A DNA stretch of 64,000 nt from positions 1 through 64,000 of the forward strand of contig JAJDNS010000075.1 in assembly GCA_022340585.1 (NCBI GenBank). Reading direction: 5' to 3'. A program made the translations under genes and the position numbers. How positions within the stretch are numbered: the stretch's first letter is position 1; every line of letters begins with the position of its first letter. Positions 41,921 through 50,180 of the stretch are shown here, in pieces. Source of the DNA: Acidobacteriota bacterium (lineage in GTDB: Bacteria > Acidobacteriota > Vicinamibacteria > Fen-336). The notes beneath the pieces were generated by a model, which saw only the letters and a list, made by a program, of their open reading frames with translations, searched no databases and had not been told where the DNA came from.

Positions 41921-42204
41921 ACAGTCCTCACCGGGTCGTGTCCAAGCAAGAAGCGTACCTTCCGGGTGGCACCTCTCGCCTGAGTCGTTGGCTCTACTGG
42001 GTGCCCGCGTGCCTCCCCGACCGGCCCCGTCCCGGTGGCTCCTCCCGTCCGGGTCGCCGGGCACTGTCTCCGGGGCTGCTTGACCATCGGTCCCTGTGGC
42101 CGTACGGTCCTCCTGCCAAGGACGCGATCGCACGGCAGGATCGTGTCCTTGGCCGAGGCATCCGGCCGAAGGCCGGTTCGGTCCTCGGGAAGAGGGACCA
42201 GGAG
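41921..42204 (+). promoter_or_regulatory. Divergent region with a highly structured leader before the histidine kinase
   Basis: GCCAAGGACGCGATC (42115-42129) and GATCGTGTCCTTGGC (42139-42153) form a 15-bp stem with a single G-U pair and the loop GCACGGCAG. A second hairpin, CCGGCC-GAA-GGCCGG (42162-42176), follows and is framed by GAGG (42155-42158) and CCTC (42183-42186). Both lie 30-90 bases before the kinase ATG. This arrangement is typical of a cis-acting RNA or attenuator; I do not recognise a known riboswitch. No protein-coding gene is evident in the region. Confidence 0.5.
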
Positions 42205-45200
42205 ATGCTCAGCGTGGGGCGGGTGTATGTGGCCGAGGTGGGGGGCCAGCTCGTGCTGGTGGCCATCCTCATCCTCGCTCTCTACAACTTCCACCGGCAC
42301 TACCGTCGGTCCTACCTCCTGCACTGGGCGCGCAGCTGGGTGGCTCTCGCCGCCTATGTCCTGGCCGCCGTGGCCTCGGCCCAGCTGGCGCGACGAGGCC
42401 TGGTGGGTCCGGTCGGCCTCGTCGGCCTCGGGCTCACCTCGATGCTCGCGGGCTATCTGCACATCGTGTGGCTGCTTCTCGGCACCTGGGAGATCGCCAG
42501 CGGGCGCGCGGTCCCGCCCCGCTCCGCGAGGGCCCTGCTCGCCCTCGGTGTCGTGGCGGCGGTCGTCTCCGTCGCGGCCGGCGCCGCGGGTCCGGCCCTG
42601 GGCCGTCCGTTCCTGGGCGTGAGCGTGCGGTCGCTCCTGGCCGCCCTGGCCTACGGCCTGGCGGCCATGGCGGTGTTCTGGCCTGCCGGTCCCCGGCCCG
42701 CCGTCTTCGGCCGTCGGCTCATGGGGCTGGCCCTGACCGGATACGCGGCCACCGAGACGGCCTACTTTGTGCTGACCGCGCCCGCGGGACCGGTGCCCTA
42801 CGCCGATCTCGTCACCATCGGGATGTTCGACATTCTCGCCATGGCCCTCATCGCCCTGGCCATCGTGATCTGGCTGCTCGAGGACGAGCGGGAGCGGGCC
42901 CTCGGCACGGTGGAGGAGAAGCGTCGGAAGGAGCGAGCCCAGGCCTGCGTCTACCGCATCTCCGACGCGGTGCACTCGGTGCGCGACCACGCGGAGCTGT
43001 TCCGCACGATCCACTCGAGCATCGCCGAGGTGCTCCCCGCCCGAAACTTCTACATCGCCCTCTTCGACTCGGACGAGACCACCCTGAGCTTCCCGTACTT
43101 CGTCGACGAGAACGACTCGGCGCCCTCGGCCAAGCCGCTGGGCCGCGGGCTGACCGAGTACGTCCTGCGGACGCGGAAGCCGCTCCTGGCGACACCGGAG
43201 ATCTTTGCCGAGCTCGTCGATCAGGGCGAGGTCGAGCTCCTCTTCACGGACTCGGTGGACTGGCTCGGGGTGCCGTTGCTGGTCGGCGACGAGGCGATCG
43301 GTGTCCTCGCGGTCCAGACCTACGATCGCGCCGTGCGTCTGCGCCCCGAGGATCGGGACCTGCTCGTGTACGTCTCGGAGCAGGTCGCGGCGGCCATCGC
43401 CGCTCGCCGGGCGGCGGAGACCCTCCAGGAGCGAGAGACCCTCCTCCGGATCGCCGTCGAGCAGCTGCCGGCGGTGCTGTGGACGGCCGACGAGGAGCTG
43501 CGCTTCACTTCGTCGGTGGGGGCCGGGCTGGCCGCCCTCGGCCTCGAGCCGGGGCAAGTCGTCGGGATGCCGGTGAGCACCTTCCTGGAGGACGACGAGA
43601 AGGTGCTGGGTCCCCACCGGCGCGCCCTCGCCGGCGAGTCGGTCAGCTTCGACGCCGAGGTCGGGGGCCGGACGTTCATGACGAGGGTCGAGCCGCTCCA
43701 CGACTCCTCCTCCTCGGCGGTCAAGGGAATCGTGGGGATCGCCCTCGACGTCACCGAGGAGAAGCGGGCCGCCGCCCGGCTGCGCCAGGTCATCGACCTC
43801 GTGCCTCACTTCATCTTCGCGAAGGACGCCGAGGGGCGCTTCATCCTCGCGAACCAGGCCCTGGCCCAGGCCCACGGCACCACCATCCGAGACCTCCTGG
43901 GCAAGACCGTCGCCGAGCTCGGAGCGGACCCCGAAGAGGCGCGCCGGTTCGCGGAAGACGATCAGGAGGTCATCCGCACCGGGCGGCGGAAGCTCATCCC
44001 CGAGGAGCGGTTCACCGACTCCAGCGGGCGCGTGCGTTTTCTTCAGACGACGAAGATACCGTTCACGTTCGCCGACACCCCGGCCATGCTGGGGGTGGCC
44101 ATCGACATCTCGGAGCGCAAGGCCGCCGAGGAGGCTCTCACGCGCGCGGCCAAGGAGGAGAGCCTCACCGTCCTCGCCGGCGGCGTGGCCCACGATTTCA
44201 ACAACCTGCTGGCCGCGGTTCTCGGGCACGTCTCCCTGACTCTCGCCAAGCTGCCCGCGGAGAGCCCGGCCCGACGCCACGCGGAGAAAGCGGCGGCGAC
44301 GGTGGAGCGGGCCGCCGACCTCACCCGGCAGATGCTGGCCTACTCGGGACGGGGTCACTTCGTCATCCGGCCCACCGACCTCGGGGCCCTGGTCCAGGAG
44401 AGCCTCCCGTTGCTCCAGGTGGCGCTGCCGAAGAAGGTCCGCCTCGCGACCCGGCTCGACCAGAAGACGCCGCCGGTGGACGCCGACGTGGGCCAGATCC
44501 AGCAGGTCATCATGAACCTCGTCATCAACGGTGGCGAGGCGCTGGGCGAGGCGGGAGGCACCGTGACCGTGACCACCGGGATCCGCGACGTCGGTCCGAC
44601 GGACGAGCGGTTCTGGCGGGTCACCGGCCAGCCCCTGTCCCCCGGCCGCTACGTCCTCCTGGAGGTCCACGACGACGGCCCGGGAATGGGGGAGGAAACC
44701 GTCGCCCGGATCTTCGACCCCTTCTTCACCACGAAGTTCACCGGACGCGGGCTCGGCCTCGCGGCGGTGCTGGGGGTCATGCGCGGGCACCGGGGAGGAC
44801 TCCACGTGGAGAGCCAGCATGGTGGCGGCACCCGCTTCCAGCTGCTCTTCGTCCCGAGCGAGCGGGCCCTGGTGGAGACCGGGGACACGGACACCCCCCC
44901 GCCGGGGCGGCCGCTGCGCCTGCTGCTGATCGACGACGAGGAGGTCGTTCGAGAGATGGTGACGGAGGTCCTGGCCCACGAGGGCGTGGAGGTGGTCGCG
45001 ACCGGGGACGGCGAGCGCGGCCTCGAGCTGTTCGGCGAGCACGGGGCCGGGATCGACGTCGTGCTTCTCGATCTCTCCATGCCCGGGCTGAGCGGCGAGG
45101 AGACCTTCGCCCGCCTCTCCGCGAAGGCCCCTGGCGTCCCCGTGGTCCTGTCTTCGGGATACGACCACGCGGAGGCCATGCGGCGATTCGAGGGACGTGC

Positions 45201-45294
45201 CCCCGCCGGGTTCATCCAGAAGCCCTACCGCCCCGAACAGCTGCTGGCCGAGATCCACCGCTGCGTCCCGGGCGCGTCTCGCCAAGGCGGTTGA
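42205..45294 (+). CDS. Hybrid sensor histidine kinase (7TM-GAF-PAS-PAS-HisKA-HATPase-REC)
   Basis: 1029 residues from the ATG at 42205; a GTG at 42214 with ideal AGGAG spacing is an alternative. Residues ~10-225 form about seven membrane helices (LVLVAILILALYNFHRHYRR ... FDILAMALIALAIVIWLL). A GAF domain (ELFRTIHSSIAEVLPARNFYIALFD; GLTEYVLRTRKPLLA) and two PAS domains follow (LPAVLWTADEELRFTSSVG; VPHFIFAKDAEGRFILANQALA). The kinase has the phospho-acceptor His663 in LAGGVAHDFNNLLAAVLGH, an N-box IMNLVINGGEAL (Gly where Asn-Ala is more common), DDGPGMGEETVARIFDPFFTTK and GRGLGLAAVLG. The receiver domain has IDDEE and phospho-acceptor Asp956 (VVLLDLSMPG). The signal sensed is unknown. Confidence 0.93.
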   Translation: MLSVGRVYVAEVGGQLVLVAILILALYNFHRHYRRSYLLHWARSWVALAAYVLAAVASAQLARRGLVGPVGLVGLGLTSMLAGYLHIVWLLLGTWEIASGRAVPPRSARALLALGVVAAVVSVAAGAAGPALGRPFLGVSVRSLLAALAYGLAAMAVFWPAGPRPAVFGRRLMGLALTGYAATETAYFVLTAPAGPVPYADLVTIGMFDILAMALIALAIVIWLLEDERERALGTVEEKRRKERAQACVYRISDAVHSVRDHAELFRTIHSSIAEVLPARNFYIALFDSDETTLSFPYFVDENDSAPSAKPLGRGLTEYVLRTRKPLLATPEIFAELVDQGEVELLFTDSVDWLGVPLLVGDEAIGVLAVQTYDRAVRLRPEDRDLLVYVSEQVAAAIAARRAAETLQERETLLRIAVEQLPAVLWTADEELRFTSSVGAGLAALGLEPGQVVGMPVSTFLEDDEKVLGPHRRALAGESVSFDAEVGGRTFMTRVEPLHDSSSSAVKGIVGIALDVTEEKRAAARLRQVIDLVPHFIFAKDAEGRFILANQALAQAHGTTIRDLLGKTVAELGADPEEARRFAEDDQEVIRTGRRKLIPEERFTDSSGRVRFLQTTKIPFTFADTPAMLGVAIDISERKAAEEALTRAAKEESLTVLAGGVAHDFNNLLAAVLGHVSLTLAKLPAESPARRHAEKAAATVERAADLTRQMLAYSGRGHFVIRPTDLGALVQESLPLLQVALPKKVRLATRLDQKTPPVDADVGQIQQVIMNLVINGGEALGEAGGTVTVTTGIRDVGPTDERFWRVTGQPLSPGRYVLLEVHDDGPGMGEETVARIFDPFFTTKFTGRGLGLAAVLGVMRGHRGGLHVESQHGGGTRFQLLFVPSERALVETGDTDTPPPGRPLRLLLIDDEEVVREMVTEVLAHEGVEVVATGDGERGLELFGEHGAGIDVVLLDLSMPGLSGEETFARLSAKAPGVPVVLSSGYDHAEAMRRFEGRAPAGFIQKPYRPEQLLAEIHRCVPGASRQGG

Positions 45295-45334
45295 CGCCCG
45301 CCCCGCTCCGGGGCCAGACTTGAATCTGGCGGAA

Positions 45335-45408
45335 GCCTAGGGGTGGCCCTTTCGGCCTGAGATCAGACCCTCGGAACCTGAACCGGTTCGGACCGGCGTA
45401 GGAAAGGC
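45335..45408 (+). ncRNA. TPP riboswitch (THI box)
   Basis: The conserved THI-box blocks appear in order: AGGGGTGG (45339-45346), CCTGAGATCAGACCC (45356-45370), TCGGAACCTGAACCGG (45371-45386) and GACCGGCGTAGGAAAGGCG (45391-45409). GCCT (45335-45338) can pair with AGGC (45405-45408) as P1. This aptamer binds thiamine pyrophosphate and represses the downstream gene. It lies 94 bp before the TonB-receptor ATG. This is a direct match to a well-defined RNA family. Confidence 0.95.
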
Positions 45409-45451
45409 GAGACACGAATCTCAAGCGCACCACGAGAGACCAGGCACTCCA

Positions 45452-45494
45452 GGGGATCCGCCTCGATCCCCTCGCGTGAGGCGAGGGAAGGAGG
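45452..45494 (+). promoter_or_regulatory. Alternative hairpins between the riboswitch and the start codon
   Basis: GGGGATC (45452-45458) pairs with GATCCCC (45465-45471). CCCTCGC (45469-45475) pairs with GCGAGGG (45481-45487), which lies next to the Shine-Dalgarno AAGGAGG (45488-45494). The two stems share CCC (45469-45471), so they compete. This is the likely expression platform; no terminator T-run is present, so control of translation is inferred. Confidence 0.55.
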
Positions 45495-45501
45495 CGCTTC
45501 C

Positions 45502-47886
45502 ATGACGTCGCGCACGAAGGCCCGCCCGTCGCGGCTGGCGCTCACGATATCCGTCGGCATCGCCGCGGTCATCCTCGTCGGTCCCGTTGCACCGGAAGCC
45601 GCGGACACGATCGCCGTGGAGGACGCCGTGGCCCCGTCCGCGGTTCCGGTCGGCGGCGTCGTCCGTGACGCCCAGGGCCACCCACTCGCCGGGGCCAGCG
45701 TCGTGCTCGGGAGCCTCGAGGCCCGCACCGACAGGGCGGGGCGCTGGTCGCTGTGGGTCGTCCCGGGCCCCCATTCGCTCCTCGTGTCCCTCGACGGCTT
45801 CCTGACCGTCTCGCGCGAGGTGCGAGTCACGCCCGAGACCGGCATCATCGACGTCCACCTGGCTCGACCGCTTCAACTGCGCGAGGACGTCGTGGTCCGG
45901 GCGGTGCGCGCCGAAGAGCGCACCCCGGTCACCAAGACCAACATCGACGCCGAGCGCATCGAAGCAGTCAATCGGGGACAGGAGATGCCCTTTCTCCTCG
46001 GCCCGACCCCGTCCACCAACTTCAACTCCGACAACGGGCTTGCCGCCGGGTACTCCTACTTCAACATCCGCGGCATCTCCCAGACGCGGCTGAACATCAC
46101 CCTCGACGGCGTCCCTCTCCAGGACCCGGAGGACCAGGCCCTGTACTTCGCCAACTTCGGCGACTTCGCGAGCGTGGTCGACTCGATCCAGATCCAGCGG
46201 GGGATCGGCACCTCGAGCTACGGGTCGGCCTCCTACGGCGGCTCGGTCAACTTCGCCAGCGTGAGCCCGGCCGACCAGGCGCGCCTCCAGGGGCAGATCG
46301 GGGGCGGGTCGTGGGGGACGCTGCGGGGGACCATCGCCGGCGACACCGGGCCGATCGGGGGAGGCATCTCCCTCTACGGCCGGTTCTCGACCCAGACCAC
46401 CGACGGGTTCCGCGACCGCTCCGGTGTCGACCAGAGCACGTTCTACCTTGGAGCCACCCGGCAGGACGAGCGATCGCTCCTGAAGCTGTTCGGGTTCGTG
46501 GGGCGCGAGAAGACCCAGCTCGCCTATCTCGCCACCGACGAGGCGACGCTCGAGGGGGACCTTCGCTTCAACGCCCTGTCCCCCGGGGAGGAGGACGACT
46601 TCGGGCAGGACTTCGTCCAGCTGCAGTACACCCGGCTGATCGGGACGTCGACGACCCTCGTCGCCCAGGGCTACTACAACGGCGCCCAGGGTTGGTTCCG
46701 GATTCGGGACTGGGCGAGCGACGATCTCCAGGAGTACGCGATCGACGGTCACTTCGTCGGCTTGATCCTCGGCGTCACCCATCGCCGCGGCGCCGTCGGG
46801 CTCAACTGGGGGGCGCACGTCAACGACTTCACCCGCGACCACTCCATGGAGATCGTGGGTGGCTCCCGCCAGTACCTGAACACCGGCCTCAAGAACGAGG
46901 CCAGCACGTTCCTGAAGGCCACCTGGGAGGTGGGACGCGCCCAGCTCTGGGCCGACGCGCAGGTGCGCCACGCCCGCTTCGAGTACCGGGGCGACCAGGA
47001 TCTCGGCTCCGTGGACTGGACCTTCTTCAACCCTAGGGCCGGCGTGCGCCTCGACCCCTCGCCCACGGTGGGCCTCTACGCGTTCGCCGGGAGGATGTCG
47101 CGCGAGCCGGCGCGCAGCGACATGCTGCTGGGAGAGGACAACGCGAGCGTGCCCCACGACCTGCGGGCGGTGGCGCCGGAGAAGGTGCTGGACATCGAGG
47201 CGGGGATCGAGGTGAGCCGGGGCGGGCTGCGGCTGAGCGCCGACGTGTACTCCATGGACTTTCGGGACGAGATCGCGCTCAGCGGCGAGCTCTCGGAGAT
47301 CGGCCTGCCGGTTCGCCGCAACGTGCCTCGCAGCCACCGTCGCGGGGTGGAGCTGGGGCTCGACTGGAAGCCGAGCGCCCAGTGGCGGATCCTGGGGAGC
47401 GCGAACCTCAGCCGCAACCGCATCGAGGAGTGGACGCAGTTCTACGACGTCTACGACGAGAGCGGGACGTGGATCGACAGCACGGCCGTCGTCCACCGGG
47501 ACGTGGCGCCGCTGCTGACCCCGGGGGTCCTTCTCGATGCCGCCGTCGGCTGGACGCCTTCGTCGGCCCTCGACCTCGGCCTGGCCGCGCGCTGGGTCGA
47601 CGAGGCCCAGCTCGACAACACCGGTAACCCCGCGTTCCAGACCCCGTCGTGGTTCAATCTCGACGCCCGGCTCTCCCTCTCGCTCGCGCGCTGGGTGAGG
47701 CGGGGGGAGCCGAGGATCCGCGTGCAGGCCACCAACCTCCTCGACGACGACCGCCTCTGGCCCAGCGGCTACAGCTATCTGTACTTCCGCCGCGGGGCGG
47801 GCGGGTCGGACACCCTCGAAGGCACCTCGTACTACTACCCCCTCGCCACCCGCAGCGTGTACGTGACGCTGGATGTGACGTTCTGA
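45502..47886 (+). CDS. TonB-dependent outer-membrane receptor, TPP-riboswitch controlled (predicted thiamine uptake)
   Basis: 794 residues with the ribosome-binding site AAGGAGG. After the signal region, residues ~50-125 form a carboxypeptidase-regulatory-like domain (VPVGGVVRDAQGHPLAGASVVLG; RTDRAGRWSLWVVPGPHSLLV). The plug domain follows (YSYFNIRGISQTRLNITLDGVPLQDPEDQALYF; IQIQRGIGTSSYGSASYGGSVNF), then a 22-strand barrel ending GTSYYYPLATRSVYVTLDVTF. Thiamine specificity is inferred from the riboswitch, as in the thiamine-related receptors described for Bacteroidetes. A PnuC-family inner-membrane transporter lies 130 bp downstream. No clear TonB box was picked out. Confidence 0.9.
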   Translation: MTSRTKARPSRLALTISVGIAAVILVGPVAPEAADTIAVEDAVAPSAVPVGGVVRDAQGHPLAGASVVLGSLEARTDRAGRWSLWVVPGPHSLLVSLDGFLTVSREVRVTPETGIIDVHLARPLQLREDVVVRAVRAEERTPVTKTNIDAERIEAVNRGQEMPFLLGPTPSTNFNSDNGLAAGYSYFNIRGISQTRLNITLDGVPLQDPEDQALYFANFGDFASVVDSIQIQRGIGTSSYGSASYGGSVNFASVSPADQARLQGQIGGGSWGTLRGTIAGDTGPIGGGISLYGRFSTQTTDGFRDRSGVDQSTFYLGATRQDERSLLKLFGFVGREKTQLAYLATDEATLEGDLRFNALSPGEEDDFGQDFVQLQYTRLIGTSTTLVAQGYYNGAQGWFRIRDWASDDLQEYAIDGHFVGLILGVTHRRGAVGLNWGAHVNDFTRDHSMEIVGGSRQYLNTGLKNEASTFLKATWEVGRAQLWADAQVRHARFEYRGDQDLGSVDWTFFNPRAGVRLDPSPTVGLYAFAGRMSREPARSDMLLGEDNASVPHDLRAVAPEKVLDIEAGIEVSRGGLRLSADVYSMDFRDEIALSGELSEIGLPVRRNVPRSHRRGVELGLDWKPSAQWRILGSANLSRNRIEEWTQFYDVYDESGTWIDSTAVVHRDVAPLLTPGVLLDAAVGWTPSSALDLGLAARWVDEAQLDNTGNPAFQTPSWFNLDARLSLSLARWVRRGEPRIRVQATNLLDDDRLWPSGYSYLYFRRGAGGSDTLEGTSYYYPLATRSVYVTLDVTF

Positions 47887-48016
47887 GGACCGATCCCGGC
47901 TGCTCTGGCCAGGGACACGATTCCGCCACGGCGACCGTGTCCTGAGCAGGACCGACCTGCCTGGCCAGGGATCAGGCCGTCACGTCGTCGCATGCTAGAG
48001 TGGCCCACCTCGCATC
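47887..48016 (+). promoter_or_regulatory. Spacer between TonB receptor and pnuT-like gene
   Basis: TAGAGT at 47996-48001 (GCTAGAGTGG), sixteen bases before the ATG, could start a separate transcript. CTGGCCAGGGA occurs twice (47905-47915 and 47962-47972). There is no second THI box, so riboswitch control of the transporter would need read-through. Confidence 0.35.
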
Positions 48017-48604
48017 ATGGATCCCCGGACCTTCGCCGAAGCGCTGGCTGTCGCCTTCAACCTGGCCTACGTGGTCCTGGCGATCTTCGAGAGCGTCCTG
48101 TGCTGGTTCGCGGGCTTCCTCGGCGCCGGCCTCACTCTCGTGGTCTTCCTCCACGCCCGGCTCTACGGGTCGACCGCCCTCCAGGCCGTCTACATGGCGC
48201 TCATGGCGTACGGCTGGTACGAGTGGCGACACGGCGGGGAGAAGGGCGGTGAGCTCGCCGTCTCCCGGGCGCCAGAGCGGTGGCGCCTCGGGCTCGGCGC
48301 GGCGGGGCTCGCCTTCGCCGGCGGCCTGGGCCTGCTCCTCGAGCACGGCACCGACGCCGCACTGCCCTTCTGGGACGCGGGGACGACCTCGTTCAGCCTC
48401 GTGGCCCAGTTCATGACCACGCGGAAGTGGCTCGAGAGCTGGCTCGTGTGGATCGGGGTGGACGTGGTGTACACCGGCATCCTCTTCTCCCAGGAGCTCC
48501 GCTTGATGGCGGCCCTCTACGCCGGCTACCTCGTCCTCGCCGTCCTGGGCTACCTGAAGTGGCGGCGTTCGCTCCTCCAAGCGCCACTGCCGGATGCGAG
48601 CTGA
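48017..48604 (+). CDS. pnuT: PnuC-family vitamin transporter, probably PnuT (thiamine)
   Basis: 195 residues, seven membrane helices expected. PnuC-type motifs are NLAYVVLAIFESVLCWFAGFLGAGLTLVVFLHARLYGSTALQAVYMALMAYGWYEW in the first half and TRKWLESWLVWIGVDVVYTGILFSQELRLMAALYAGYLVLAVLGYLKW in the second. PnuC channels move nicotinamide riboside and PnuT moves thiamine by facilitated diffusion with trapping by a kinase. The neighbouring TPP riboswitch receptor favours thiamine; the sequence alone does not exclude nicotinamide riboside. It overlaps the kinase gene by 11 nt. Confidence 0.85.
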   Translation: MDPRTFAEALAVAFNLAYVVLAIFESVLCWFAGFLGAGLTLVVFLHARLYGSTALQAVYMALMAYGWYEWRHGGEKGGELAVSRAPERWRLGLGAAGLAFAGGLGLLLEHGTDAALPFWDAGTTSFSLVAQFMTTRKWLESWLVWIGVDVVYTGILFSQELRLMAALYAGYLVLAVLGYLKWRRSLLQAPLPDAS

Positions 48605-49151
48605 GATGGATCGGGAAGGATCTCCCCTCCGCGTCGTGCTCATCGGGCCGGAGTCCACGGGGAAGACCCGGCTCGCGGGCGACCTCGCCGAGCGCTACGG
48701 CGTTCCGTGGGCGGCCGAGTACGCACGCGAGTACGTCGAGGCCCGGAGGGAACCCCTCGGCTTTGGCGACGTGGAGCCCATCGGGCGGGGCCAGAAGGCG
48801 GGAGAGGATGCCGTCCTCGCCCAGGCGCGGCGCCTCGGCCTTCCCCTCGCCTTTCTCGATACCGATCTCGTGAGCACGATGGTCTACAGTCGGCACTACT
48901 ACGGGAAGTGCCCGGAGTGGATCGAGCGTGACGCCCGCGAGCGCCGGGGAGACCTCTACCTGCTGCACGATGTCGACGTCGACTGGGTGGCCGACGGCCA
49001 CCAGCGCGCCGCACCCGAAAGACGCGAGGAGCTCCAAGCGCTCTTCGAGGCGACGCTGGTGGGGCTGGGGGCGCCGATCTCCCCGGTCCGCGGGTCCTGG
49101 AGCGAGCGGAGAAGGCGGGCCATCGAGAGCGTGGATCGCCTGCTGACCTGA
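48594..49151 (+). CDS. NadR-like P-loop kinase, possible thiamine (or nicotinamide riboside) kinase
   Basis: 185 residues from the ATG at 48594, which overlaps pnuT; the ATG at 48606 is an alternative. Walker A is VVLIGPESTGKTRLAGDLAERYG, followed by WAAEYAREYVE, GRGQKAGEDAVLAQA and LAFLDTDLVSTMVYSRHYYG. These are the hallmarks of the ribosylnicotinamide-kinase domain of NadR, but the adenylyltransferase domain is absent. Placement after a TPP-riboswitch receptor and PnuC-family transporter suggests it phosphorylates imported thiamine and traps it. Nicotinamide riboside remains a serious alternative, since NAD genes lie 11 kb away. Confidence 0.75.
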   Translation: MRAEMDREGSPLRVVLIGPESTGKTRLAGDLAERYGVPWAAEYAREYVEARREPLGFGDVEPIGRGQKAGEDAVLAQARRLGLPLAFLDTDLVSTMVYSRHYYGKCPEWIERDARERRGDLYLLHDVDVDWVADGHQRAAPERREELQALFEATLVGLGAPISPVRGSWSERRRRAIESVDRLLT

Positions 49152-49246
49152 CGTCCCCTTCGTCCCGGGTCCGACCGCCCCGGGAGGCGCTCTCGCCGGC
49201 GCCCGCGGAAGGGGCTACACTGGGTCCCCTCGGAGCGGGGGTACCG

Positions 49247-49747
49247 GTGGACCAGAAGTTTCGGGCCGAGCTCGTTCGGGAGATCACCGAGTTCCTGGAG
49301 CAGAACTGGCCCCGGGCGGCCGGCGAGGGCAGCACGGTCATCACCGACCGCCAGCTCCAGGCCGCGGCCGCCGTTCTCATGGTGAGCGTGGTGCGGGCCG
49401 ACCAGACCAGTCGTCAGGACGAGCACCGCGCGCTCGAGGATGCGGTCAGCCAGGCTCTCGACCTCGACGAGGAGACGGCGGCGGTCGTCTTGCGGGCGGC
49501 CGAGGACGCGCTCTCGCGGGGAGCTTCCTTTGCGGCCATCCTGCAGAGCCTCGAGGCCGGCTGCTCCGTGAGCCAGAAGCGGCGGCTGGTGGAGGCGCTG
49601 TGGCGGATCGCCTTCGCCGACGCCGAGCTGGCCGGCCAGGAGGAGTACCTCGTGCGAAAGATCGCGGGACACCTGAACCTGACGACCGCCGACATCGTCG
49701 AGACGAAGATCCGGGCCCGCGAGAAGTTCCTCGCGGAGGATCTCTGA
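49247..49747 (+). CDS. TerB family tellurite-resistance-like protein
   Basis: 166 residues from a GTG; TACACT at 49216-49221 is a likely -10. It is all-helical. The TerB-type core is LQAAAAVLMVSVVRADQTSRQDEHRALEDAVSQAL, followed by SVSQKRRLVEALWRIAFADAELAGQEEYLVRKIAGHLNL. The acidic pair around ADAELAGQEE can bind metal in relatives. No other ter genes are present, so a tellurite role is not supported. It may be co-transcribed with the Dabb gene 22 bp downstream. Confidence 0.82.
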   Translation: MDQKFRAELVREITEFLEQNWPRAAGEGSTVITDRQLQAAAAVLMVSVVRADQTSRQDEHRALEDAVSQALDLDEETAAVVLRAAEDALSRGASFAAILQSLEAGCSVSQKRRLVEALWRIAFADAELAGQEEYLVRKIAGHLNLTTADIVETKIRAREKFLAEDL

Positions 49748-49769
49748 GAACGGACCCGAAGGAGGGCTC

Positions 49770-50180
49770 ATGAATCACCTGCTGATCGTCGGGTCGCTCG
49801 CCCTGGTCGTGCCGTGCCTGGGGGCGGCCGTCGCCCCCTCCGACGGCGGGGAGCCCGCCGGCAAGGTCTTCGCCCACAACGTCTACTTCGCGCTGAACGA
49901 CGCCAGCCCCGAGGCCCGCGAGGCGCTCGTCGAAGCGTGCGGGAAGTACCTGAGTGGGCACGACGGCGCGATCTTCTTCGCCGCGGGGACACGAGTCCGA
50001 GAGTCGAAGCGCGACGTCAACGACACGGATTTCGACGTCAGCCTGCACATCCACTTCGAGAGCGCCGCGGCCCACGCCGCCTACCAGGAGCATCCTCGCC
50101 ACAAGGAGTTCATCGCCGCGATGAACGCCAACTGGAAGGCGGTGCGCGTCTTCGACTCCTGGGTGAGCACCGGCTCCTGA
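49770..50180 (+). CDS. Exported Dabb (stress-responsive alpha/beta barrel) protein
   Basis: 136 residues. A signal peptide (LLIVGSLALVVPCLGAAVA) precedes a Dabb domain: KVFAHNVYFALNDASPEAREALVEACGKYLSGHDGAIFF, then DVSLHIHFESAAAHAAYQEHPRHKEFIAAM and VRVFDSWV. The domain is a ferredoxin-like dimeric barrel. Most Dabb proteins are cytoplasmic, so export is unusual. AAGGAGGG precedes the ATG. Confidence 0.82.
   Translation: MNHLLIVGSLALVVPCLGAAVAPSDGGEPAGKVFAHNVYFALNDASPEAREALVEACGKYLSGHDGAIFFAAGTRVRESKRDVNDTDFDVSLHIHFESAAAHAAYQEHPRHKEFIAAMNANWKAVRVFDSWVSTGS

Noticed and set aside
41917-45285. Very long open frame on the minus strand opposite the histidine kinase
   Set aside because: High G+C suppresses stop codons. 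The product is repetitive Arg/Gly/Pro/His-rich with no domain, while the plus strand encodes an unmistakable kinase.
45335-45408. Cobalamin riboswitch, considered because a TonB receptor follows
   Set aside because: The motifs CTGAGA, GAACCTGA and ACCGGCGTAGG are those of the TPP THI box; no B12-box sequence is present.
47905-47972. Direct repeat CTGGCCAGGGA, two copies
   Set aside because: Short, GC-rich and only two copies; may be chance. It is mentioned in the spacer entry but not treated as an element.
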